From Halomonas sp. CUBES01 (GTDB lineage Bacteria; Pseudomonadota; Gammaproteobacteria; Pseudomonadales; Halomonadaceae): a stretch of 64,000 nt of DNA. Position 1 is the stretch's first letter, and every line of letters begins with the position of its first letter. The notes under the pieces were generated by a model that worked only from the letters and a program-made list of their open reading frames with translations, had not been told where the DNA came from and ran no database searches. The translations under genes were made by a program, and so were the position numbers. The stretch is from positions 310,001-374,000 of the forward strand of contig NZ_JAJLLW010000003.1 in the NCBI RefSeq assembly GCF_020991005.1, in the 5' to 3' direction. This document shows, piece after piece, positions 18,586-26,698 of the stretch.

Positions 18586-19119
18586 TCAGGGCGCGATGCG
18601 GGTGTTGGCGTCGGTAAAGCCTATCAGCGAAATATCCAGATCCATGCGGTCACCGCGAGGGCCGATCATGCTGAGCGTTGCGCTACTGCCACTGCGCAGC
18701 TGCTGCAACATCGACGGTTCAATGGGCGCGTCGGCCCGGCACCCTTGCGCCTGGCAGACCTGATAGGGGAACTGGATGGGCTCGCCGCCATCTACGCTCA
18801 ATTGCAAACCCGCGGCCAGTCGCACCCCCAGCGGCACGAAAAAGCTCATCACCGGGTCATCGATCTGCGGCGGGTAGTTGAAAATTACCTGCATCAAGGG
18901 CTGGTCGCTGCCAGGTTGCGTGACCAATTGTGCCATCGCACAAGGATTCGGGCCCTCGGCATTACGCTGGCAGCGAACCTCCCAGTCCTGGAACGACTCA
19001 GTGGTGACATCATTACCGGACGCTGTTCCGGGTTCTTGTTGGCTGAAAGCGCTGGGTGAAAACGCCAGGATCGATAATAGCCCCGTCGTGAGTAGGGTTT
19101 TAGCAAGATGGTGCGGCAT
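18586..19119 (-). CDS. IalB-family periplasmic protein
   Basis: 177-aa exported protein of the invasion-associated locus B family. A Sec signal peptide (residues 1-26, ending SAFSQ) is followed by FQDWEVRCQRN near residue 43, the family's opening motif, and the paired cysteines of the domain (CQ...NPC, CQAQGC). Many free-living bacteria carry this family and its biochemical role is not settled. GGAGGT precedes the ATG. It stands alone on the minus strand. Confidence 0.8.
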   Translation of the reverse strand: MPHHLAKTLLTTGLLSILAFSPSAFSQQEPGTASGNDVTTESFQDWEVRCQRNAEGPNPCAMAQLVTQPGSDQPLMQVIFNYPPQIDDPVMSFFVPLGVRLAAGLQLSVDGGEPIQFPYQVCQAQGCRADAPIEPSMLQQLRSGSSATLSMIGPRGDRMDLDISLIGFTDANTRIAP

Positions 19120-19285
19120 TGGCGTAACCTCCGGTTGTTTCGCTAATGGTAAATAACAACCTCTACCATGCCTGCTTGTTTGCTTTAGGTCGAGCCCCGT
19201 TGCTACCGCTAACCGCAGTTCGACGCTTGACGCTAAGGTCTAGTAGGCTTCGTTCCACTTTTGACAGTCGTGAGGATCTACCACC

Positions 19286-20323
19286 ATGACGCATGCAACG
19301 ATTCTGCAGCAAGGAACTATCCATTGCTTTCCCGCTGGTTTGCGCGATGAGCAAGGCAAACTGGTCAATGCCGAGGTATCGGCCGTGCTTTACGACGGCA
19401 AGCGATTGATCCTGGCCAGCGACAAACCGGTACCCGGAGAACATCGTTCAGCGGTGTTTGCCGTGCCGATGAGCGCGCAGGGGCCAGATGACAGTCGACT
19501 GGAGTACTACACCACTCCGCTTATCAAGCAGGCCGTCAAGTATGAGGACTTATCCCTCACGGCAGATGGCCGTTACGTATTGGCGACCACAGGCTTTGAT
19601 CGAATCGACAGCGAAAGCCATGCCCTGAACGACTACAACCATTTGCTGATTTGGCCGCTGGGCAAACCTGAAAGCGTGCAGGTAGTGGATCCGGACCCGA
19701 GAGATGGCGTTGAGGGCTCACTGGAGCTGCGCACCAAGCTCGATGAAGCGGTTGGCTATCCCTACTACAAAGTCGAGGGACTTGCCGCAGTACCTGGAAA
19801 GCGCGGCGATGGCTTGTTGCTGTTCGGTATCCGCGAACAGGGGCAGGCACATGATGACTTCACCTATGTAAGCCGTATTGTGGGCGCCCATTACGAAATG
19901 AGTGAAAGCGGCAACCTGGTATTCATCGATAAAATGCGCGAGCACTACGCCTTCGAGCCGGGCAACCACCCCGCGGTTCGTTACGACTGCGGCCTGTCGA
20001 GTCTGGAGTATGATCCATACCACGGGCGTCTTTACTTGCTAAACAGCTTCGAGGTTGAGGAAGCAGAGGAGGAACGCATCGGTGGTTATCTTTGGGAGGT
20101 CAGCCTGGATGATTTCCACGCGGGAAGCCGTCCATCGCTGGTGACCACGCCATCGGGGCTTCCGCTGGAATTTGAACACAAGGCAGAGGGCCTTGCCGTA
20201 CTGGACCATGATCGCCTGTTTGTGGCCTACGATAACGATCGACACCTTGGGCTGGGCAGCGTAGACGAGCGTGACGAACGGCACGCCTGTGAGGCGCCCT
20301 TTACCCTGTTGCAGGTTGCCTGA
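19286..20323 (+). CDS. Hypothetical protein, beta-propeller-like
   Basis: 345-aa protein that I do not recognise by name. There is no signal peptide or membrane helix. The sequence is rich in short beta strands and repeats pieces of the type KVEGLAAVPG...LLLFGIRE and HKAEGLAVLDHDRLFVAYDND, recalling esterase-like or phytase-like propellers in which an EGLA motif recurs per blade. YEDLSLTADGRYVLATTG near residue 80 fits the same pattern. GTGAGG lies before the ATG. Neighbours (IalB protein, Ca2+/Na+ antiporter) do not suggest a pathway. Confidence 0.7.
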   Translation: MTHATILQQGTIHCFPAGLRDEQGKLVNAEVSAVLYDGKRLILASDKPVPGEHRSAVFAVPMSAQGPDDSRLEYYTTPLIKQAVKYEDLSLTADGRYVLATTGFDRIDSESHALNDYNHLLIWPLGKPESVQVVDPDPRDGVEGSLELRTKLDEAVGYPYYKVEGLAAVPGKRGDGLLLFGIREQGQAHDDFTYVSRIVGAHYEMSESGNLVFIDKMREHYAFEPGNHPAVRYDCGLSSLEYDPYHGRLYLLNSFEVEEAEEERIGGYLWEVSLDDFHAGSRPSLVTTPSGLPLEFEHKAEGLAVLDHDRLFVAYDNDRHLGLGSVDERDERHACEAPFTLLQVA

Positions 20324-20408
20324 CGCCATGCTGCCACAGCAATGCATTTGCGCTTCTTGTTACACCTCATGGTCGAGTGCCGCTCACAACTACTATTGAG
20401 GAGATGTC

Positions 20409-21380
20409 GTGCTTTTATCCATTCTGGCGATCCTGCTGGGGTTTGTTCTGCTCCTGTGGAGCGCTGACCGTTTCATCGATGGTGCCTCGGCAGTGGCGGG
20501 GCACATTGGGTTACCGTCTTTGGTGATTGGCATGGTAATCGTCGGGTTTGGCACCTCGGCGCCGGAGATCGTCGTGTCCATCATGGCCGCCCTTGATGGA
20601 ACCCCCGAACTGGCCCTTGGTAATGCGCTGGGATCCAATATCTATAACGTTGGCCTGATCGTCGGCGTGACGGCTCTGATCATGCCGATTGCAGTGCATT
20701 CGAAGATTATTCGCCGTGAGCTACCGCTGCTATTACTGTTCGGAGCCGTGGCAGGCGGATTTTTCTGGAACGACCAACTTAGCCGATGGGAATCTCTGTT
20801 GTTACTGATTGGGTTCTTTGGTCTGATGGCCTGGACGACCTGGACAGCTCTGCGTGGCAAGGGAGATCCATTAGTTGAAGAGGCGCAGGCGCTTTCGTCG
20901 CCTCCCATGACGCTTGGACGCGCCATCTTTTGGCTCTTGGCTGGGTTGACGCTACTGTTGGTGAGCTCGCGGATGCTGGTCTGGGGGGCTGTGTCCGTGG
21001 CGAGTGCTCTGGGCGTGAGCGATCTCATCATCGGACTCACGATCGTGGCGCTGGGTACCTCACTGCCGGAGCTGGCATCCTCCATTGCGGCGGTACGCAA
21101 GGGGGAGCACGATATCGCCATTGGTAATGTGGTTGGCTCCTGTATGTTCAATTTATTAGCGGTGGTGGGCATTGCTGGCGTTATTGCACCAATGGAGGGA
21201 CTTTCGACAGAGGTCATGCGCCGAGACTGGCCGGTGATGATGGCCATGGTAGTGGGCCTGTTCATCATGGGCTACGGGGTTCGCGGCGCAGGACGCATTA
21301 ATCGCATTGAAGCAAGCGTTTTACTGCTGGGGTTGGTGGTTTATAACGGCTGGCTGGTCAATGCTGTGTTGACAGTCTGA
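20409..21380 (+). CDS. Calcium/sodium antiporter, YrbG-like (CaCA family)
   Basis: 323-aa integral membrane exchanger with about ten hydrophobic helices arranged as two inverted repeats. Each repeat carries the alpha motif that lines the ion path: GFGTSAPEIVVS with GNALGSNIYNVG in the first half and ALGTSLPELASS with GNVVGSCMFNLL in the second. The GTG start at 20409 has GAGGAG six bases upstream. The family exchanges Ca2+ for Na+ (or K+), useful in a salty habitat. Monocistronic. Confidence 0.9.
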   Translation: MLLSILAILLGFVLLLWSADRFIDGASAVAGHIGLPSLVIGMVIVGFGTSAPEIVVSIMAALDGTPELALGNALGSNIYNVGLIVGVTALIMPIAVHSKIIRRELPLLLLFGAVAGGFFWNDQLSRWESLLLLIGFFGLMAWTTWTALRGKGDPLVEEAQALSSPPMTLGRAIFWLLAGLTLLLVSSRMLVWGAVSVASALGVSDLIIGLTIVALGTSLPELASSIAAVRKGEHDIAIGNVVGSCMFNLLAVVGIAGVIAPMEGLSTEVMRRDWPVMMAMVVGLFIMGYGVRGAGRINRIEASVLLLGLVVYNGWLVNAVLTV

Positions 21381-21473
21381 GAGGCGATGCCCCCGCTATG
21401 GTGAGCTTGGTTGCTAGATTGCTCGTTGGCGTGACGTGACCTGGCGCGCAAGTAGGCGATTGAAGGGGGATTG

Positions 21474-21504
21474 GGGCTGGGCCTGTCATGGCTAGGCCCA
21501 GCCC
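21474..21504. terminator. Strong hairpin at the 3' end of tupA
   Basis: An 11-bp perfect inverted repeat, GGGCTGGGCCT (21474-21484) and AGGCCCAGCCC (21494-21504), with a 9-nt loop. It begins 8 nt beyond the tupA stop codon. No T tract follows on either strand, so it may protect the mRNA 3' end or act with Rho, and could serve both the antiporter and tupA. Confidence 0.55.
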
Positions 21505-21511
21505 ATGAACC

Positions 21512-22327
21512 TTATTCAGCCGCGTTGGGGAAGAACAACTGCTGGCCTTTTACTTCGAATTCGCCAATGGCTTGTTGGCCCTCATCAGAGAGGAGCCATT
21601 CGTGCCATTGTGCTGCCAAATCTTGCTTGATGTGCGGGTGGCGTTCCGGATTAATCAGAATACTGCCGTATTGATTGAAAAGCGCATCGTCGCCCTCGAA
21701 CAGTAACGTCAAGTCTTTGGGGTTTTCAAAAGCGACCCAGGTAGCGCGGTCACTCATCACGTAGGCGTTCATGCCAGCGGCGGTATTGAGTGTCGGGCCC
21801 ATGCCGCTTCCCAGCTCGCGATACCACTCGCCTTCAGGCGACACACCCGCAGCGTCCCACAGGCGTAGTTCGGCGCGATTTGTTCCGCTGTCATCGCCGC
21901 GCGAGACGAAAGGCGCTTCTTCTTCGGCGATGAGCGTGAACGCTTCCGTCACGTTCTCTGCGTCTGCAATGCCTGCCGGGTCATCCGTCGGGCCGATGAT
22001 GACGAAATCGTTATACATGACGTTGGCGCGTTCGATTCCGTAACCTTCTGATACAAAACGCTCTTCGCCGGCCGTGTCGTGCACAAGGAGGCTGTCCGCG
22101 TCGCCACGGCGGGCAATTTCAAAGGCTTGACCCGTTCCCACGGCGACAACACGTACATCGATGCCGGTAGCCTCGGTAAACTGTGGGTTGATGTGATCAA
22201 ACAGGCCCGAATTTTCGGTAGACGTAGTGGAGGCGAGGGTGATGAAGTCTGCGTCTTCTTGGGCTTGTGCCGTCAAGGCGAGGCCCATAAGGCTTGTGGT
22301 CGCGAGGATCAATCCGGTCTTTTTCAT
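21512..22327 (-). CDS. tupA: Tungstate ABC transporter substrate-binding protein
   Basis: 271-aa periplasmic binding protein with a Sec signal peptide (residues 1-22, LTAQA-QE). STTSTENSGLFDHI just after maturation is the oxyanion-binding TTST-NSGL motif of TupA proteins, which bind tungstate very tightly. VHDTAGEERFV, SRGDDSGTN and MSDRATWVAF are also family motifs. The ATG at 22327 has AGGAAGGA upstream. No tupB permease or tupC ATPase gene lies beside it. A decayed MOT1-type oxyanion permease sits upstream, so this gene may be an orphan or may serve a transporter encoded elsewhere. Confidence 0.88.
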   Translation of the reverse strand: MKKTGLILATTSLMGLALTAQAQEDADFITLASTTSTENSGLFDHINPQFTEATGIDVRVVAVGTGQAFEIARRGDADSLLVHDTAGEERFVSEGYGIERANVMYNDFVIIGPTDDPAGIADAENVTEAFTLIAEEEAPFVSRGDDSGTNRAELRLWDAAGVSPEGEWYRELGSGMGPTLNTAAGMNAYVMSDRATWVAFENPKDLTLLFEGDDALFNQYGSILINPERHPHIKQDLAAQWHEWLLSDEGQQAIGEFEVKGQQLFFPNAAE

Positions 22328-22825
22328 CTTTTCCTTCCTTCTTTTGAGTTGATGCAAAGGGGGTAATCATTCGTCTGGCTGCGTGGCATTGAATGGGTAC
22401 CTGATCGCTTTGCTTGGTGGAATCTTGAAGCAATCGGTGCGGGCCGTCGTTGTGAATGTTTCGCCGTATATATTGGTATGAGGCGATTGGTTTATGGCGC
22501 AACAGCCCCGCTGGCTGATGTCGTTTCCTGTATTGCGTCCTGTCTGCAGCCAGGCAGCCCTATGAACCTCATGGCCATGCAATGGTTGACCTGTCCATCG
22601 GGCAACATTCAATTAAGTGTCAGCGCAATAAAGAAAGTAAGCCGCGTCGGAGAACTGTTTGGATACGCCCTTGAGTTGCATTATCTACCGTGATGGGTAC
22701 GTTTGCACTTAGCGCTGTAATTTATGCATTCATATGCATACAATCTGTATTTTGAATACGCATCTGCCGCTCCCGACTGTCCCGCTAACAGATGGGGTGA
22801 TCACTGAGTAACGCGTACGCCTTCG
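22328..22825. other. Intergenic region upstream of tupA, no gene supported
   Basis: Small open frames exist here (for example 22478-22693) but have no ribosome binding site, no family likeness and an amino acid mix unlike the neighbours. A 7-bp inverted repeat TATGCAT-TCAT-ATGCATA at 22723-22740, in an AT-rich stretch, could be an operator or promoter element for the decayed permease that follows. Confidence 0.5.
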
Positions 22826-23265
22826 ACCCATCATCTACCGAAAGATGCTTGCCGTGCGCTCGGTGATTTAGGGGCGTTACTGCCGCTTAGCCTTGGGGCT
22901 ATAGGCGTGGCAGGCTTGGCGCCGATATCTGTTCTGTTGGGCTTCGCTGCTTTTATATCGCAACGGGGCTTTATTATCGTCTGCCTATACCGGTACAGCC
23001 GCGAGCGGTGTGCTGATCGGCGCGGTGTTGCTGCTGTCAGGGGCGACGGGCAGGATCAACTGGCTAGCCCGGCTGGTGCCCAGGTCGGTTCTGAGCGGTA
23101 TCCAGTGAGGATTGGGACTGTTGCTCGCTCACATGAGCATTGACCTGATGTCCACGTCGCCGCTTGTCGGGGTGGTCACGTTGTCTGAACTGGTGATCAT
23201 TTTGGGGGCATTGCCACATTTCCCTGCAGCGCTATTGAGGCTTGGGGGGAGTAGCTTTCGGCAAT
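22826..23265 (+). pseudogene. Remnant of a MOT1-type molybdate/sulfate transporter
   Basis: Frame 2 from 22826 reads a clear MOT1 N-terminus (ALGDLGALLPLSLGAIGVAG, then VLLGFAAF). At a T run near 22950 one base is missing. The next frame continues as FYIATGLYYRLPIPVQP, the strongly conserved substrate loop. About 15-20 codons are then lacking and the frame moves again to ASGVLIGAVLLL...LVPRSVLSGIQ. There a TGA (23106-23108) replaces the expected Leu of GIQLGLGLLLA, which continues beyond it. The C-terminal half of the family is absent. Frameshifts, deletion and nonsense make this a pseudogene. MOT1 proteins import molybdate, fitting the tungstate-binding gene next door. Confidence 0.75.
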
Positions 23266-23447
23266 CTCTCAGCGTAAATTACGCGTTTTGGCAAGGCGAA
23301 ACGGGGAGCACTTTACCCGCACCGCCTACTGACATGAGGAAATGAGGACATGAGCGCATTACAGGATTTTTGAAGCCGCTTAATATACGCTACGATTCTG
23401 TCGCCAGACACGCTCCATGAATCCTGAACCGCGCGGAACCCTCCATC

Positions 23448-24248
23448 ATGTACCGGCGATTATTGTTACCCTTTTTCCTGCTAGGGCTGCTCGCATTTCT
23501 GGCGGGCTGCGGAGAAACGCCCACCGGGCGGTCTCAGGTGGCGTTGGTACCCAACCCGCTGATGGACGATATGGGGCAGGACGCCTTTAACCAGCTGCGC
23601 GAGCGCCAGCCGGTGAGTGGCAATGCACAGGCGAATCGCCTGGTACAGTGCGTGGCCGAACACGTGATCGCCGGCGCCGAGGCAAGCTATCTCGGACTGG
23701 ATTTCCCCAAACGCTGGGACGTGGTGGTGTTTGAAGACCCATCCCCCAATGCGTTTGCCCTGCCGGGTGGTCACATTGGTGTGCATAGCGGTTTGCTGCA
23801 GGTCGCTGAAACCCCCGCCCAACTGGCGGCAGTGGTCGGGCATGAAGTTGCTCACGTACTGGCCGACCATGGTAACGAGCGGCTGACCCAACAGCTTGGT
23901 ATCAAGGCCGTCCTCCTGGTCGTCGGGTTGCTGGGGGAGGGGGATTTTGGCAGTCAACAGTTGATGCAGGCGTTGGGGATCGGCGCCCAGTTAGGCATCC
24001 GTCTGCCGTTCAGCCGTGCCCATGAAGAGGAAGCCGATCTGATGGGCCTGGAGATCATGGCCCGTGCAGGATTCGATCCGCAGCAGAGCGTCGCGCTGTG
24101 GCAAAACATGGCGGCTAATGGCGGTGACCAGCCCCCAGAATTTCTCTCGACGCACCCGGCCCACGAAACGCGCATTCGCGGCTTGGAACAAGCGCTGGAA
24201 GACGCCACGGCGATCTACCGGTCGGCTACCCCGGCTGACTGTTCGTGA
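23448..24248 (+). CDS. M48-family zinc metalloprotease, lipoprotein
   Basis: 266-aa peptidase of the M48 (Oma1/LoiP-like) family. A lipobox LLAFLAGC with the modified Cys at residue 21 anchors it to the envelope. The zinc site is HEVAH (His132 and His136, Glu133 catalytic) with the third ligand in the EEEAD motif at about 193-197. Related E. coli LoiP and BepA degrade or refold misassembled outer-membrane proteins, so a quality-control role is likely. The SD is weak. The DUF2784 gene follows after 13 nt and is probably co-transcribed. Confidence 0.9.
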   Translation: MYRRLLLPFFLLGLLAFLAGCGETPTGRSQVALVPNPLMDDMGQDAFNQLRERQPVSGNAQANRLVQCVAEHVIAGAEASYLGLDFPKRWDVVVFEDPSPNAFALPGGHIGVHSGLLQVAETPAQLAAVVGHEVAHVLADHGNERLTQQLGIKAVLLVVGLLGEGDFGSQQLMQALGIGAQLGIRLPFSRAHEEEADLMGLEIMARAGFDPQQSVALWQNMAANGGDQPPEFLSTHPAHETRIRGLEQALEDATAIYRSATPADCS

Positions 24249-24261
24249 AGTGAGGTGACCC

Positions 24262-24669
24262 ATGATGTCTAATCCGGGGCTGTGGCTATTGTTGGCCGAC
24301 GCATTGCTGGTCATTCATGTGCTGTTCGTCGCGTTTGTCGTGCTCGGTTTGTTAGCCGTGTACGCGGGCTATTTTCTGAACTGGCAGTGGGTGCGCAATC
24401 GGGTGTTTCGCATTGTGCACCTAGGCGCTATCGGCTATGTGGTGGTGCAATCCTGGCTAGGAGCCGTCTGCCCGCTAACCACCTGGGAAATGGCACTGAG
24501 GGCAGAGGCGGGCGCCGCTACCTATGCGGGGTCGTTTATTCAGCATTGGCTGCAGAGCCTGCTCTATCATAACGCCCCAGACTGGGTTTTCATGGCGGTG
24601 TACACCGTGTTTGGCGGTCTGGTGCTGGCTAGCTGGTCTATGGTGCGGCCTGGTCAGCGTCAACGCTAA
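24262..24669 (+). CDS. DUF2784-family membrane protein
   Basis: 135-aa protein with about four hydrophobic helices. The N-terminal LLADALLVIHVLFVAFVV with conserved Asp and His, RIVHLGAIGYVVVQ, and CPLTTWE are the hallmarks of DUF2784. Function unknown. GTGAGGTGA precedes two adjacent ATG codons (24262 and 24265). It lies 13 nt after the M48 protease stop. Confidence 0.85.
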   Translation: MMSNPGLWLLLADALLVIHVLFVAFVVLGLLAVYAGYFLNWQWVRNRVFRIVHLGAIGYVVVQSWLGAVCPLTTWEMALRAEAGAATYAGSFIQHWLQSLLYHNAPDWVFMAVYTVFGGLVLASWSMVRPGQRQR

Positions 24670-24729
24670 GTAAGCTGCTGGGTGCGTGTACTAGACTTTT
24701 CACAATGAAGCGTGATCAGGAGGCAAGCC

Positions 24730-26100
24730 ATGCGGCATCTTTACCTGATGCGTCACGCCAAGGCCAAGCAGCCCCGTGGCGACATGACCGATCACCAGCG
24801 GCCGCTACGCAAGCGGGGCAAGCATCAGGCAGCGGTGATGGCGCCTGTGCTGCAGCGCTGGCAAGCGTTGCAAGGGGAGGTCTATGTCAGCACGGCGGCG
24901 CGCACGCGGGAGACATTCGACGATATCGCAGCGCAACTGCCTGACCGTACTTTGGCGAATTCGGTTCACTTCGATGAAGCCCTTTACACCTTCGATATTG
25001 AAGCGCTACTGGCATGGCTGAAAGCGTTGCCTGGCGAGGCCGAGCGCGTGTTGATTATCGGCCATAATCCCGCTCTGGTGGATCTTGCCCGTTGGTTCGA
25101 TAAGGCAGCACCGCCATCGCTGCCCACCGGTAGCGTGCTGCATGTCACGCTGCCTGATAGGCCCTGGTCATCCATGGGTCAGGGCGGTGCCGAGCTAGTA
25201 GGGCAGTTGAGCCCGGCGGAGGCCAGTTATCCGCTTTTCAAGCGCTTGGCACCCAAGCAGCCCGACCATAAGCGCGACACAGGTAGCCATATCCATGCCA
25301 TGCTCGAGCATCAGTACCGGATGATCAGGGCGTTAGAGCCGGGAGTGGTCGCGGGCATCGATCCTGAGTTTCTGCATCAGTACCGGGTTAACTTGCGCCG
25401 TAGCCGGGCAGTGGGCGAATCCGTGCTTGCCATTACCAAGGTGCCCTGCCTGAAGAAGAGGCTGAAGCGGCTCAAACGGCGTGCCCAGGCCACCAGCGAC
25501 CTGCGCGATCTGGACGTATTTCTGGAGGATCTGGATAAAACCCAGCCACCGCTTTCCGCCAACACTCGCCAGGGCTTGCAGCAATGGCTCGAGGGTTGCC
25601 AGCGGGTGGAGCATCATACCCTTTGCCAGCAGTTAAACGCGCCGGAGTACGCTGAAGAGCTGCAAGGCTGGCAGCGTTTTATAGCGTCGGGGGAGTTTGA
25701 TAAGGCGTTGTCCACACTTTCACCCAAGCGTATTCACGCGGTACTGGAGGAGCGCATCGCACGCCACGATGACGATCTGGCCGCACTCTCGTTCGACGCT
25801 TCTGACACCGCCTTACATGAACTTCGCAAGAGCTTGAAGCGCATCCGCTATCTGGCCGACCTGATGCCAGACATCTCCAAACCGTTTTTATCCGTGCTGA
25901 AGCGCCGTCAGCGTCTGCTCGGTGACTTTCAGGATTTGTTCACCCGACAAGTCTGGCTGGATGCCTTCTGTGCTAATGCCGATAACGGCCAAAGGCAGAA
26001 GCAGGAGTGCAGTCAATGGCGCGCTGAGCTGGAAAAAACAAAGCACAACCTGCGCAAAGACGTGTTGGCGTTAGCACCCTTGCCCAAGGCTCAAAAGTAA
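24730..26100 (+). CDS. SixA-type phosphohistidine phosphatase fused to a CHAD domain
   Basis: 456-aa two-domain protein. Residues 1-150 are a histidine phosphatase with the catalytic RH in LYLMRHAKA, STAARTRET and the second His in IIGHNPALV, most like SixA, which dephosphorylates phosphohistidine on Hpt or PTS proteins. Residues about 190-450 form a CHAD domain with conserved basic and His residues (FLHQYRVNLRRSRA, RDLDVFLEDL, LHELRKSLKRIRYLADLM). CHAD domains are known to bind inorganic polyphosphate. AGGAGG lies 6 nt before the ATG at 24730. The fusion suggests a phosphatase brought to, or controlled by, polyphosphate; this is inference. Confidence 0.88.
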   Translation: MRHLYLMRHAKAKQPRGDMTDHQRPLRKRGKHQAAVMAPVLQRWQALQGEVYVSTAARTRETFDDIAAQLPDRTLANSVHFDEALYTFDIEALLAWLKALPGEAERVLIIGHNPALVDLARWFDKAAPPSLPTGSVLHVTLPDRPWSSMGQGGAELVGQLSPAEASYPLFKRLAPKQPDHKRDTGSHIHAMLEHQYRMIRALEPGVVAGIDPEFLHQYRVNLRRSRAVGESVLAITKVPCLKKRLKRLKRRAQATSDLRDLDVFLEDLDKTQPPLSANTRQGLQQWLEGCQRVEHHTLCQQLNAPEYAEELQGWQRFIASGEFDKALSTLSPKRIHAVLEERIARHDDDLAALSFDASDTALHELRKSLKRIRYLADLMPDISKPFLSVLKRRQRLLGDFQDLFTRQVWLDAFCANADNGQRQKQECSQWRAELEKTKHNLRKDVLALAPLPKAQK

Positions 26101-26171
26101 CCTTGCCGTTTTGCTCACTAGGGTCGCTGCCGGTTGCGACGCGCTACCATGTGGGGTGAAGCGCGTGCCGC

Positions 26172-26681
26172 ATGCTGAATATCACCCGAGATACCGGCGA
26201 GTTTCTTCAGGTGCTGGTCAAGGCCACCAGGGCGCACCGGGTGCTTGAGATTGGCACCTCAAACGGCTATTCGACGCTGTGGCTTGCTCAGGGGGTGGAG
26301 CCCATTGGCGGGCATGTCACTACTGTATAACTTTCCGATTACAAGCTTGATTTAGCCGCCAGGAATTTTGAACGCTCGGGCCTTGGCAAATTTATCACCC
26401 AGCGCCAGGGAGAGGCGGGCGCTTACCTGGCAAGCATGCCGTAGACCAGCGTTGATCTTGTCTTTCTGGATTCGCAACGCGCTGACTACGTGCAGTGGTG
26501 GTCAAGTATCCAGCGCGTTTTGAGCAAACACGGGCTTGTCGTCGTCGACAACGCCCTTTCGCATGCCGACGAGATGGCGCCTTTCGTGGCGCTTGTGGAG
26601 GCGACCGCTGATTTCAGCACTTGCACCGTTCCCGTCGGTAACGGCCAGTTCCTGGCCACTCGTGTTCCACGCTCGTCGTGA
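26172..26681 (+). pseudogene. SAM-dependent O-methyltransferase, interrupted by two in-frame stops
   Basis: A single frame from the ATG at 26172 to TGA at 26679-26681 reads as a class I O-methyltransferase: RVLEIGTSNGYSTLWLA (SAM motif I), LAARNFERSGL, VDLVFLDSQRADYVQWW (motif for the metal Asp) and GLVVVDNALSHADEM. It is broken by TAA at 26328-26330, where the family expects Glu after a Val (GAA to TAA), and by TAG at 26442-26444. No frameshift is seen. The usual N-terminal 30-40 residues also appear to be missing. This suggests recent inactivation. Confidence 0.8.
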
Positions 26682-26698
26682 GCCTGGCATCCAGGCCG

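Noticed and set aside
22478..22693. Small plus-strand open frame upstream of the permease remnant
   Set aside because: No SD, no recognisable motif, and composition not like a gene; treated as chance.
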